Below, one piece after another: positions 51,347 through 59,766 of a DNA stretch of 64,000 nucleotides. Source of the stretch: Streptomyces ficellus (lineage in GTDB: Bacteria > Actinomycetota > Actinomycetes > Streptomycetales > Streptomycetaceae); contig NZ_CP034279.1 in NCBI RefSeq assembly GCF_009739905.1, positions 5,394,001-5,458,000 on the forward strand, read 5' to 3'. Position numbers and translations under genes: made by a program. Under the pieces are notes generated by a model that had not been told where the DNA came from, ran no database searches, and saw only the letters and a list, made by a program, of their open reading frames with translations. Position 1 is the first letter of the stretch, and every line of letters begins with the position of its first letter.

Positions 51347-53302
51347 CTAGAGTCCCTTGGTCGTGATGGTGATGGTGCTGCCCTCGGGCGCCTGCTCGCC
51401 GCCGTTCACGGACTGGCTGGCCACCGTGTCGCCGAGGAACGGGAACTTCTTCTCGACCTCGACCTTGAAGCCGGCGCCCTCCAGCTCGCGCGTGGCGTCG
51501 TCCACGTTCTTGCCGGTGACGTCCGGGACGTCGGCCATGCGCGGGCCCTTGGAGACGGTGAGCGTGATCGTGTCGCCCTTGGCGGCCTGCTTGCCCTCGG
51601 CGAGGGACTGGGCGGCCACGCTGCCCGCGTCCTCGGGGGAGTGGACCCGCGCGGAGGCGACCTTCACGGTGAGCCCGGCCTCCTCCAGCGTACGGGTGGC
51701 GTCCTCGACCGTTTCGCCGGTGACACCCGGGACGTCGACGGGGGCGCCCTTGCTGACCACCAGGGAGACCGCGGAGTCGGGGTTGCGTTCCGTACCCGCC
51801 TTCGGGTCGGTGCTGATCACCGTGTTCTGCTCGGACTCCTGGCTGAAGGCCCGGGTGATCTTGCCGGGCGCGAGACCGGCCTTGGCCAGGTCGCGCTTGG
51901 CGTCGGCGAGCGGCAGCCCCTTGAGGTTCGGCACCTTCACGATCTCCGGGCCGCGCGAGACGGTCAGGGTCACCGACCCGTTGCCCCGGATGCGGTCGCC
52001 GGGGGCGGGGTCGGCGGCCATCACGGTGCCGCGCTTGTAGGCGCTGCTGTAGTCGCGCTTGACGCCCTTCACGTCCAGCCCCGCGTCGGTGAGCCGCTTC
52101 TCCGCCTCCGCCTGGGTCTGTCCGAGCACCGTCGGGACCTTCGTGAACTGCCCCGAGTTGATGTACCAGACGCCCCCGCCGACGCCCAGGACGAGCAGTA
52201 CGGCGACGACGGCGGCGAGCAGACCGCGACGGGCGCCCCCGATCGGGCCACGGGCGGGCCGGTGGCCCGCCGGCTCCGGCACCTGGCCGATTTCCGGGCC
52301 CGGCTGCGGAGGGGTGGCCAGCCGGCTGGTGCGCTGGACGCCGTCGTCCTCACCGGGCAGGGCCCTGGCGATCACGCTGGTGGCGTCCTCCGGACCGCTG
52401 CCGGCGGCCTCGTCCGCGGGCGAGCCGGCACGCGGCGGAACGAGGTCGAGCTGGTCGTCGCCGAGCAGCGCCCGGCCCTCCCGCGCCTGGGCCAGCAGGG
52501 CCACCGCGTCGTGCGGGCGCACCTCGGGGTTGCGGGCGGTGGCGCTCGCCACCAGGTCGTCCAGCTCGGCGGCGAGGCCGGGAACGGCGGCGGACGGGGG
52601 CGGAACGTCCGCGTTCAGGTGCTGGTACAAGACCTGGGCGGGCGTGTCGCCCGCGTGGGGCTTGGCACCCGTCAGCATCTCGTACAGGACGATTCCGCAG
52701 GCGTAGACGTCCGCGCGGGTGTCGGCCGTGCCGTGCTCGATCTGCTCGGGCGCCAGGTACGACACGGTGCCAAGGACGGACCCCGTGGTGTTCGTGGCCG
52801 CGCCCACCGCGCGGACGAGCCCGAAGTCGGCGACCTTGACCCGGCCGTCGTCCCCTATCAGGACGTTCTCGGGCTTCATGTCCCGGTGGACGAACCCGGC
52901 GCGGTGCGCCGCCCCCAGCGCGGCGAGGACGGGCTCCAGGATGTCGAGCGCCGCCCGCGGCTGGAGCGCCCCGCGCTCGCGCAGCACGTCGCGGAGGGTG
53001 CACCCGGCGACGTACTCCATCGCCAGGTACACGTACGCCCCGTCGGCACCCTGGTCGAACACCCCGACCACGTTGGGGTGCGAGAGCCGCGCCACGGACT
53101 TGGCCTCGCGGATGAACCGCTCGACGAACGTCGCGTCGGTCGCCAGGGCGGGGTGCATCACCTTCAGGGCGAGCAGGCGGTCGAGCCGGGTGTCGACGGC
53201 CCGGTAGACCGTGGCCATGCCACCGACGGCGATGCGCGCGTCGACCCGGTAGCGGCCGTCGAGCAGCTGGCCGACGAGGGGGTCGTGCAGGGTCGTATCC
53301 AC
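51347..53302 (-). CDS. membrane serine/threonine protein kinase with four PASTA domains
   Basis: A 651-residue Hanks-type kinase. The kinase domain (about 15-275) has GGMATVYRA, Lys in ALKVMHP, HRDMKPENVL, DFGLVRA and APEQIEHG. A Pro-rich linker leads to one membrane helix near 358-380. Four extracellular PASTA repeats follow (KVPTVLGQT, KVPNLKGLP, DVPGVTGET, DVPDVTGKN), which bind muropeptides or lipid II. GTG 53302 lies 7 nt after TAGACT, so translation is probably leaderless. PknB-like overall; location matches pknL of M. tuberculosis. Confidence 0.93.
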   Translation of the reverse strand: MDTTLHDPLVGQLLDGRYRVDARIAVGGMATVYRAVDTRLDRLLALKVMHPALATDATFVERFIREAKSVARLSHPNVVGVFDQGADGAYVYLAMEYVAGCTLRDVLRERGALQPRAALDILEPVLAALGAAHRAGFVHRDMKPENVLIGDDGRVKVADFGLVRAVGAATNTTGSVLGTVSYLAPEQIEHGTADTRADVYACGIVLYEMLTGAKPHAGDTPAQVLYQHLNADVPPPSAAVPGLAAELDDLVASATARNPEVRPHDAVALLAQAREGRALLGDDQLDLVPPRAGSPADEAAGSGPEDATSVIARALPGEDDGVQRTSRLATPPQPGPEIGQVPEPAGHRPARGPIGGARRGLLAAVVAVLLVLGVGGGVWYINSGQFTKVPTVLGQTQAEAEKRLTDAGLDVKGVKRDYSSAYKRGTVMAADPAPGDRIRGNGSVTLTVSRGPEIVKVPNLKGLPLADAKRDLAKAGLAPGKITRAFSQESEQNTVISTDPKAGTERNPDSAVSLVVSKGAPVDVPGVTGETVEDATRTLEEAGLTVKVASARVHSPEDAGSVAAQSLAEGKQAAKGDTITLTVSKGPRMADVPDVTGKNVDDATRELEGAGFKVEVEKKFPFLGDTVASQSVNGGEQAPEGSTITITTKGL

Positions 53303-53526
53303 CCGGCCGAGTCTACGAGCCCGTACCGACACCCCGGCCGCCCCGCCCCCGCCCCGGCCTGGACTGCAGCCGACCTGTAACACCCCACGGCCACCGCCGA
53401 ACCCGGGCCCCTACCCGCCCGCCGACCTGGCATGCCACCGAGCCGCGCCCGGCCGCCGCGCCGGTGCCCGGAACGCGCTCGGGGCGAGCCACCCCCCCCC
53501 GCAGCCGCCGCCCCCTGAGGCCGGGG

Positions 53527-54321
53527 TCAGAACGCCGGTCGCTCCGGGTCCAGGGCCGCCCGGCCGTCCACCGGGGACGAGGCCTCGGCGAAGTGCCGGC
53601 GCGGGATCCGGCCGGCCCGGTGCGCCAGGCGGCCCGCCTCGACCGCGTGCCGCATGGCCTCGGCCATCAGGACCGGCTCCTGCGCCCGCGTCACCGCCGA
53701 GGCCAGCATCACCGCCGCGCACCCCAGCTCCATCGCCAGCGCCGCGTCGGAGGCCGTGCCCGCACCCGCGTCCAGGATCACCGGCACGCGCGCGTGCTCC
53801 ACGATCAGCTGGAAGTTGTGCGGGTTGCGGATGCCGAGCCCCGACCCGATGGGCGAGCCGAGCGGCATGATCGCCGCACAGCCGACGTCCTCCAGCTTCC
53901 GCGCCAGCACGGGGTCGTCGTTCGTGTACGGCAGGACCGTGAAGCCGTCGTCGACCAGCGTCTCGGCGGCGTCGAGCAGCTCGATCGGGTCGGGCAGCAG
54001 CGTCCGCTCGTCCGCCACGACCTCCAGCTTGATCCACTCCGTGCCGAGCGCCTCCCGGGCGAGCCGGGCCGTCAGCACCGCCTCGCCGGCCGTGAAGCAG
54101 CCCGCGGTGTTGGGCAGCACCCGGATGCCGAGCCGGTCGAGGACGGACAGCACGGACCCCCGCACGGTCGGGTCGAGGCGGCGCATCGCCACGGTCGTCA
54201 GCTCGGTGCCGCTCGCGGTGAGCGCGCGTTCCAGCACGTCGAGGCTGGGCGCCCCGCCCGTGCCCATGATCAGCCGGGAGTCGAAGGTGGTCCCGGCGAT
54301 GGTGAGACGGTCGTCGGCCAT
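53527..54321 (-). CDS. thiG: thiazole synthase
   Basis: A 264-residue TIM-barrel enzyme forming the thiazole phosphate of thiamine from deoxyxylulose phosphate, iminoglycine and ThiS thiocarboxylate. The Schiff-base Lys is in EWIKLEV. MGTGGAPSLD, LPNTAGC and LDAGAGTASDAALAMELG are conserved. It is the third gene of thiO-thiS-thiG, 3 bp after thiS. Confidence 0.95.
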   Translation of the reverse strand: MADDRLTIAGTTFDSRLIMGTGGAPSLDVLERALTASGTELTTVAMRRLDPTVRGSVLSVLDRLGIRVLPNTAGCFTAGEAVLTARLAREALGTEWIKLEVVADERTLLPDPIELLDAAETLVDDGFTVLPYTNDDPVLARKLEDVGCAAIMPLGSPIGSGLGIRNPHNFQLIVEHARVPVILDAGAGTASDAALAMELGCAAVMLASAVTRAQEPVLMAEAMRHAVEAGRLAHRAGRIPRRHFAEASSPVDGRAALDPERPAF

Positions 54322-54324
54322 GGC

Positions 54325-54525
54325 TCAGCCCCCCTGGACCGCGGTGAGGACCTCGACCCGGTCGCCCTCGCCGAGGAGGGTCCCGGACCACTGGCCGCGC
54401 GGGACGACGGTCTCGTTGACCGCGGCGGCGACCCCGGAGGGCGCCGAGGTGAGCGTGGCGACCAGGGCGTCGAGGGTGGTGGGGGCGGCGAGCCGCCGGG
54501 CCTCGCCGTTGACGGAGACGTTCAT
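54325..54525 (-). CDS. thiS: thiamine sulfur carrier protein
   Basis: A 66-residue ubiquitin-like carrier ending in the essential Gly-Gly (TAVQGG), which becomes a thiocarboxylate. MNVSVNGEARRL at the start is typical. ATG 54525 overlaps the thiO stop as ATGA. Confidence 0.95.
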   Translation of the reverse strand: MNVSVNGEARRLAAPTTLDALVATLTSAPSGVAAAVNETVVPRGQWSGTLLGEGDRVEVLTAVQGG

Positions 54526-55730
54526 GACACTCCTGCCGGAGAGAGGGACGGTGAGGAGGAGGCGGGGGAGGCGGAGGTGGCGGGGGACGCGGACCCGAAA
54601 CGGGCCGGGGCGAAGGCGCGCGCCTCCTCGGGGAGTTCCCCGGTGGTCAGCACGGTGGCCATCACGTCCCCCGTGACGGGGGTCAGCAGCACCCCGTTGC
54701 GGTAGTGACCCGTCGCCAGGTGCAGGCCGGGCAGCGCGGTCGGGCCCAGCAGGGGCGCGTTGTCGGGGGAGCCGGGCCGCAGCCCCGCGCGGGTCTCGGT
54801 CAACGGCAGCTCGGTGATGCCGGGCACCAGCTCGTGCGCGTCGCGCAGCAGCTCGTACACCCCGCCCGCGGTGACCGTGGTGTCCCAGCCCAGCTCCTCG
54901 CTGGTCGCGCCGACGACCAGTTCGCCGTTCTCGCGGGGCACCAGGTACACGTGGCTGCCGCGGACGACCGCCCGGACCGTACGGCTCAGGAAGGGCGCGT
55001 ACGCGGGCGGCACGGACAGCCGCAGCACCTGGCCCTTGACCGGGCGTACGGGCGGCAGCACCTCGTCCGGCACGCCGCCGAGCCGGCCGCTGAGGCTGCC
55101 GGCCGCGAGGACGACCTGGCCGGCGGCGAGCTCCGTGCCGTCGTCCAGCACCACTCCCGCCGCCCGCTCCCGGGACACCACCAGCCGCTCGGCCCAGGCG
55201 CGGTGGACCGTGACCCCGGACCGCTCGCACGCGGCCACCAGGGCGGCCGTCAGGCGCCGCGGATCGACCTGGTGGTCGCCGTCCACCCGCAGACCGCCCC
55301 GCACACCGGGTGCCAGCATCGGCTCCAGGCGCCGGCACTCGCGGCCGGTGAGCCACTGCGACTCCAGGCCGGAGCGCTGCTGCAGGGCGTGCAGCTCCCG
55401 CAGGTGGGCGCGGTCGTCGGCGTCCAGGGCGACGGCGAGCGTGCCGCAGGAGCGGTGGCCGACGTCCATCCCGCCCGACGCCTCCCGGAGTTCGGCGACG
55501 AACCGCGGGTAGCGGCGGGCCGACTCCAGGTTGAGCCCGAGGAGCGTCTCCTCGCCGTAGTGGAGTTCGGTGACGGCGGCGAGCATGCCCGCCGCGACCT
55601 GCGCGGCCCCGCCGCCCGGCTCGGGGTCGACGACGGCGACCCGCAGGCCGCGCTGCGCCGTCCGCCAGGCCGTGACCAGGCCGATGATTCCGCCCCCGAC
55701 GACGAGGACGTCTGACGTACGTGGATGCAT
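54522..55730 (-). CDS. thiO: glycine oxidase for thiamine synthesis
   Basis: A 402-residue FAD enzyme producing iminoglycine from glycine. The Rossmann motif VLVVGGGIIGLVTAW is at residues 8-22. GGDHQVDPRRL-like DGDHQVDPRRL and the C-terminal TGHYRNGVLLTP are diagnostic of ThiO. The last 25 residues are a Ser/Pro/Ala tail. It is directly downstream of a TPP riboswitch and heads thiO-thiS-thiG. Confidence 0.93.
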   Translation of the reverse strand: MHPRTSDVLVVGGGIIGLVTAWRTAQRGLRVAVVDPEPGGGAAQVAAGMLAAVTELHYGEETLLGLNLESARRYPRFVAELREASGGMDVGHRSCGTLAVALDADDRAHLRELHALQQRSGLESQWLTGRECRRLEPMLAPGVRGGLRVDGDHQVDPRRLTAALVAACERSGVTVHRAWAERLVVSRERAAGVVLDDGTELAAGQVVLAAGSLSGRLGGVPDEVLPPVRPVKGQVLRLSVPPAYAPFLSRTVRAVVRGSHVYLVPRENGELVVGATSEELGWDTTVTAGGVYELLRDAHELVPGITELPLTETRAGLRPGSPDNAPLLGPTALPGLHLATGHYRNGVLLTPVTGDVMATVLTTGELPEEARAFAPARFGSASPATSASPASSSPSLSPAGVS

Positions 55731-55741
55731 GGGCGTCCAGC

Positions 55742-55838
55742 CCCTCCCTTCGCCGGCATGACCCGGATCAGGTTCGTACGGTCGGAGGCCGTCCCAGCCT
55801 CCCTCTCAGCCCGGTGCGTCCGGGCTCCCGCGAGTGCT
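55742..55838 (-). promoter_or_regulatory. TPP riboswitch (THI element)
   Basis: On the minus strand the sequence has GGGAGCC, GGGCTGAGAGG, ACGAACCTGATCCGGGTCAT and GCCGGCGAAGGGAG in order, the universally conserved segments of the TPP aptamer. It ends about 12 nt before thiO, so it probably works by occluding the ribosome site when thiamine pyrophosphate is bound. Confidence 0.95.
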
Positions 55839-55891
55839 CTACGGTGGCCAGACTAACCCCACCCGGCAACCCGCAGTAAGGGAGCTTCACC

Positions 55892-56233
55892 GTGGCGCGG
55901 TCGCTCGACGGACTCGTCCTCTCGCCGGTCGCGGACCAGGCGCCCGGCCAGGTCGGTACGGCGACCCGGTTCGCGTACCACGAGGAGGACGGCCGGATCT
56001 GGGCCGACTACGCGGGCGGTGACGTGGTGCGCGGTCACCTCCTGGGGACCCGTGAGGGAGATCGCCTCGACTTTCGGTACGTCCAGCTGAAGCGGGACGG
56101 GAGCACGGCGTCGGGGCACTGCGTGTCCACGGTCGTCGACCTGCCGGACGGCCGGGTCCGGCTGGAGGAGACCTGGGAATGGGAGTCCCAGGAGGGCAGC
56201 GGTACCAGCGTGGTGGAGGAACCCCCTTCCTGA
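55892..56233 (+). CDS. small conserved protein of unknown function
   Basis: A 113-residue cytosolic protein, mostly beta-strand by appearance: ATRFAYHEEDGRIWADYAGGDVVRGHLLG, LDFRYVQL, CVSTVVDLPDGRVRLEETWEWES. Similar proteins are sometimes labelled N-acetylglutamate synthase, but no acetyltransferase motif is seen and I would not use that name. GTG 55892 has AAGGGAG eight nucleotides upstream. Divergent from the TPP riboswitch. Confidence 0.8.
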   Translation: MARSLDGLVLSPVADQAPGQVGTATRFAYHEEDGRIWADYAGGDVVRGHLLGTREGDRLDFRYVQLKRDGSTASGHCVSTVVDLPDGRVRLEETWEWESQEGSGTSVVEEPPS

Positions 56234-56261
56234 CGTATTTTCAGCTGCATAAGGTGGGCGG

Positions 56262-57479
56262 GTGAACGAGCGGATGGAAGCAGAGCGGCGCGTCGTCATC
56301 GTGGGCGCCGGCATGGCAGGGGTGCAGACGGCCGTGGCGCTGCGCGAGCAGGGCTTCACCGGTGCCGTGCAGGTGATCGGGGCCGAACCGCACCAGCCGT
56401 ACGACAGGCCGCCGCTGTCCAAGGCGGTCCTCCTGGGCACGGCCGAGGGATCGGCGTTCGACGTGGACTTCGAGGCGCTCGGCATCGGCCTGCGCCTGGG
56501 CGTCGAGGTCACCGCCCTGCGGCCCGGCGCGCACGAGGTGGACACCGAGGACGGGCCCGTCCCGTACGACGTCCTGGTCGTCGCCACCGGTGCCCGGCCC
56601 CTGGCGCTGCCCGGCGCCGAGGGGGTGCGCGGCGTCCACCTGCTGCGCACCCTGGACGACGCCGAGCGGCTGCGGCCCGTCCTCGCGGAGAAGCACGACG
56701 TGGTGGTGGTCGGCGCCGGATGGATCGGAGCCGAGTTCACCACGGCCGCCCGGGAGGCGGGCTGCGCGGTCACCGTCGTCGAGGCCGCCGGCCGTCCGCT
56801 CGCCGGCGCGCTGCCCGCCGAGGTCGCCCGCCCGATGGCCGACTGGTACGCGGAGAGCGGCGCCGACCTCCTGACGCACGCGCGCGTGGGGCACGTCGAA
56901 CCGGGCGAGGTGGCCCTGGAGGACGGCCGGCTGCTGCCCGCCGGGGCGGTGGTCGTCGGCATCGGCGCCCGGCCCGCCACGGACTGGCTGGCCGGCTCCG
57001 GCGTCGCCCTCGGCCCGGAGGGCGCGATCGTCGCCGACGACCACCTGCGCACGTCCGTGCCCGACGTGTACGCGGTGGGCGACTGCGCCTCGTTCCCCTC
57101 CGCCCGCTACGGCGAGCGGCTGATGGTGCACCACTGGGACAACGCCCTTCAGGGTCCCCGTACGGTGGCCGCCGCCGTGGTCGGTGAGAGCCCGCGCCCG
57201 TACGACCCGGTGCCGTATTTCTGGTCGGAGCAGTTCGGGCGGTTCGTGCAGTACGCGGGCCATCACGCGGCGGCCGACGCGATGGTGTGGCGCGGCGACC
57301 CGGCCGAGGCCGCGTGGTCGGTGGTGTGGCTGCGGGAGGGGGCCCTGGTGGCGCTGCTGGCCGTGGGGCGCCCCCGCGACCTGGCCCAGGGGCGCAAGCT
57401 CATCGAGTCCGGGACGCCGCTCGGCCCGGCGCTCGTGGCGGACCCGGCGGTCCCGCTGAAGTCGGCCGCCCGGGGGTAG
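56262..57479 (+). CDS. FAD/NAD(P)-dependent ferredoxin reductase-like oxidoreductase
   Basis: A 405-residue flavoprotein. The FAD motif VVIVGAGMAGVQTAVALREQG is near residue 11, PYDRPPLSK follows, the NAD motif VVVVGAGWIGAEFTTAAREAG is near 148-168, and VYAVGDCAS closes the FAD site. It resembles rubredoxin/ferredoxin reductases that serve monooxygenases. GTG 56262 lies 6 nt after TAAGGT (56250-56255), with TTCCTG 17 bp further upstream, so the mRNA should be leaderless. Confidence 0.88.
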   Translation: MNERMEAERRVVIVGAGMAGVQTAVALREQGFTGAVQVIGAEPHQPYDRPPLSKAVLLGTAEGSAFDVDFEALGIGLRLGVEVTALRPGAHEVDTEDGPVPYDVLVVATGARPLALPGAEGVRGVHLLRTLDDAERLRPVLAEKHDVVVVGAGWIGAEFTTAAREAGCAVTVVEAAGRPLAGALPAEVARPMADWYAESGADLLTHARVGHVEPGEVALEDGRLLPAGAVVVGIGARPATDWLAGSGVALGPEGAIVADDHLRTSVPDVYAVGDCASFPSARYGERLMVHHWDNALQGPRTVAAAVVGESPRPYDPVPYFWSEQFGRFVQYAGHHAAADAMVWRGDPAEAAWSVVWLREGALVALLAVGRPRDLAQGRKLIESGTPLGPALVADPAVPLKSAARG

Positions 57480-57540
57480 CGGCGGCCGGTCCGGCGTAGC
57501 CCGGCTACCCACTGTCAGTGCGGGATGGCACGCTAGACCC

Positions 57541-57906
57541 GTGACCGAGATTGACGCAAAGATCGATGCTCTCGTCCCCGCCTGGCTGCACCTGCCCGAC
57601 ATCGCGGAAATGCTCGATGTCGAGGTGACGCGCGTGCGGCAGCTGGTCAAGGAGGGCCAGCTGATCGCCGTGCGCCGCGGGGAGAACCGGGCCCTCCAGG
57701 TGCCCGCCGCCTTCATCAAGGACGGCAAGGTGGTGAAGGGTCTCGCCGGGACCCTGACGCTCCTGAAGGACGACGGCTTCACCGACGAAGAGATGCTGGA
57801 GTGGCTCTTCACCCCGGACCCGACCCTGCCGGGCACGCCCGCGCAGGCGCTCAGCGAGAATCGCGGCACGGAGGTGAAGCGCCGCGCCCAGGCGCTCGCC
57901 GTCTGA
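57541..57906 (+). CDS. Rv2175c-like DNA-binding protein
   Basis: A 121-residue protein. An N-terminal winged helix-turn-helix (LHLPDIAEMLDVEVTRVRQLVKEGQLIAVRRG) is followed by a C-terminal helical domain (LAGTLTLLKDDGFTDEEMLEWLF). It matches M. tuberculosis Rv2175c, a DNA-binding substrate of the kinase PknL, as I recall. A PASTA kinase gene lies 4 kb away, on the other side of the thi genes. The site needed for Thr phosphorylation near the N-terminus is not obvious. Confidence 0.88.
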   Translation: MTEIDAKIDALVPAWLHLPDIAEMLDVEVTRVRQLVKEGQLIAVRRGENRALQVPAAFIKDGKVVKGLAGTLTLLKDDGFTDEEMLEWLFTPDPTLPGTPAQALSENRGTEVKRRAQALAV

Positions 57907-57960
57907 CGTCCTGAAACGCCCCGGCGGCGCACGCCGGGCGGCACACCGACACCCGGCGGT

Positions 57961-57994
57961 GCCCGGGCCGGGGAGGCTCCTTCCCGGCCCGGGC
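57961..57994 (+). terminator. strong hairpin between the Rv2175c-like gene and thiE
   Basis: A perfect 12-bp stem (GCCCGGGCCGGG with CCCGGCCCGGGC) and a 10-nt loop, 28 nt before thiE. It may terminate the upstream gene. No THI-box sequence is present here. Confidence 0.65.
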
Positions 57995-58022
57995 GCCGCC
58001 GTACCAACGGGGGGAACACCTC

Positions 58023-58673
58023 ATGTCCACCGCACGCGCCCAGCTGGCCGACGCCCGGCTCTACCTCTGCACGGACGCGCGCAAGCGCCAGGGCGACCTG
58101 CCCGAGTTCCTCGACGCGGTGCTCGCCTCCGGCGTGGACATCGTGCAGCTGCGCGACAAGGGCATGGAGGCCGGCGAGGAGCTGGAGCACCTGTCGGTGT
58201 TCGCCGACGCCTGCCGACGCCACGGCACGCTCCTGGCGGTGAACGACCGGGCCGACGTGGCGCACGCCATCGGTTCCGACGTGCTGCACCTGGGTCAGGG
58301 CGATCTGCCCGTCCCGGCCGCCCGCGCCATCCTCGGCGAGGACGTGCTGGTGGGCCGCTCCACACACGGGGAGGCCGAGGTGGACGCGGCGGTCGCCGAG
58401 CCCGGCGTGGACTACTTCTGCACCGGCCCGTGCTGGCCCACGCCCACCAAGCCCGGGCGGTACGCGCCGGGGCTGGACCTGGTGCGGTACGCGGCCTCGC
58501 TCGACCAGCGGCGTCCGTGGTTCGCGATCGGCGGCATCGACGCGGGCAATCTGGACCAGGTGCTGGACGCCGGTGCCCGCAGGATCGTGGTCGTCCGGGC
58601 GATCACCGAGGCCGACGACCCGGCCGCGGCCACCGCCGCCCTGGCCAAGCGGGTCCGGGAGCGTTCCGCCTGA
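58023..58673 (+). CDS. thiE: thiamine phosphate synthase
   Basis: A 216-residue TIM-barrel enzyme coupling the pyrimidine and thiazole moieties. VQLRDKG, LAVNDRADVAHA, DVLHLGQGDLP, GRSTHGEAEV, FCTGPCWPTPTKPG and AIGGI are conserved. Unlike thiO-thiS-thiG it has no riboswitch of its own visible. Ribosome site GGGGGGAA. Confidence 0.94.
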   Translation: MSTARAQLADARLYLCTDARKRQGDLPEFLDAVLASGVDIVQLRDKGMEAGEELEHLSVFADACRRHGTLLAVNDRADVAHAIGSDVLHLGQGDLPVPAARAILGEDVLVGRSTHGEAEVDAAVAEPGVDYFCTGPCWPTPTKPGRYAPGLDLVRYAASLDQRRPWFAIGGIDAGNLDQVLDAGARRIVVVRAITEADDPAAATAALAKRVRERSA

Positions 58674-58760
58674 CCTGCCGCCGCGCACGCCGCCAAGTGT
58701 CCACGAGTGTCCAAGGCGTGGACAACAACCAGGCAATACCGACAAATTACCCTGCTCTGG

Positions 58761-58789
58761 TTGGGTGACGCCCGACCCGTGGCTAACCT
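58761..58789 (+). promoter_or_regulatory. metF promoter
   Basis: TTGGGT (58761-58766) and TAACCT (58784-58789) are 17 bp apart; the ATG of metF follows six nucleotides after the -10 box, so a leaderless mRNA is expected. Confidence 0.7.
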
Positions 58790-58795
58790 GCCCGT

Positions 58796-59713
58796 ATGGC
58801 CCTTGGCACACCTTCCACCAGGACAGATCGCGCGCGAACGGTGCGTGACCTGCTCGCGACCGGCAAGACGACGTACTCCTTCGAGTTCTGGGCGCCCAAA
58901 ACCGAGAAGGGCGAGCGGAACCTCTGGAACGCGCTGCGCCGGGTCGAGGCGGTGGCCCCCAGCTTCGTCTCCGTGACGTACGGGGCCGGCGGGTCGACGA
59001 GGGCCGGGACGGTCAAGGCCACCCAGGAGATCGCCGCCGACACCACGCTCACCCCCGTCGCGCACCTCACCGCGGTCAACCACACGATCGCCGAGCTGCG
59101 CAACATGATCGGCCAGTATGCGGACGCCGATATCAGGAACATCCTCGCCGTGCGTGGGGACCCGCCCGGCGACCCCATGGGCGAGTGGGTCCCCAACCCC
59201 CGGGGCGTGCGGTACGCCGCGGACCTGGTGCGGCTGATCAAGGAGTCGGGCGACTTCTGCGTCGGCGTCGCCGCCTTCCCCGAGATGCACCCCCGTTCCA
59301 CCGACTGGGACACGGACATCCGGCACTTCGTGGACAAGTGCCGGGCCGGCGCGGACTACGCGATCACCCAGATGTTCTTCCTTCCCGAGGACTATCTGCG
59401 CCTGCGCGACCGCGTCGCCGCCCAGGGCTGTGAGACGCCGATCATCCCGGAGATCATGCCGGTCACCAGCGTCAAACAGATCGAGCGGTTCGCCCAGCTC
59501 AGCAACGCCCACTTCCCGCCCGAGCTGAAAGAACGGATCCACGCCGTCAAGGACGATCCGGCCGCTGTACGCTCCATTGGCATCGAGTACGCGACGGAGT
59601 TCTGCGCGCGGCTGCTGTCCGAGGGTGTCCCCGGGCTGCACTTCATCACGCTCAACAACTCCACCGCCACGCTCGAGATCTACGAGAATCTCGGACTGCA
59701 CGAGCAGTCCTGA
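58796..59713 (+). CDS. metF: 5,10-methylenetetrahydrofolate reductase
   Basis: A 305-residue flavin TIM-barrel enzyme making methyl-THF for methionine synthesis. SFEFWAPKTEKGE at the start, VTYGAGGSTR, HLTAVNHT, NILAVRGDPPGD, DYAITQMFF and the final PGLHFITLN segment are diagnostic. It connects with the SAM-IV controlled gene at 14 kb through methionine/SAM supply, but is separately transcribed. Confidence 0.95.
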   Translation: MALGTPSTRTDRARTVRDLLATGKTTYSFEFWAPKTEKGERNLWNALRRVEAVAPSFVSVTYGAGGSTRAGTVKATQEIAADTTLTPVAHLTAVNHTIAELRNMIGQYADADIRNILAVRGDPPGDPMGEWVPNPRGVRYAADLVRLIKESGDFCVGVAAFPEMHPRSTDWDTDIRHFVDKCRAGADYAITQMFFLPEDYLRLRDRVAAQGCETPIIPEIMPVTSVKQIERFAQLSNAHFPPELKERIHAVKDDPAAVRSIGIEYATEFCARLLSEGVPGLHFITLNNSTATLEIYENLGLHEQS

Positions 59714-59766
59714 CCGGCCGTACCCGTCACACCCCTCGTGGCGGCGGCCGTACGAGAGGGGCGGGC

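Noticed and set aside
57907..58022. Possible TPP riboswitch before thiE
   Set aside because: None of the conserved CTGAGA or ACCTGAT-GGGT segments is present; only a GC-rich hairpin.
56241..58811. Long minus-strand frame opposite the ferredoxin reductase, Rv2175c-like and thiE genes
   Set aside because: Low-complexity composition and antisense to three clear genes; no start context.
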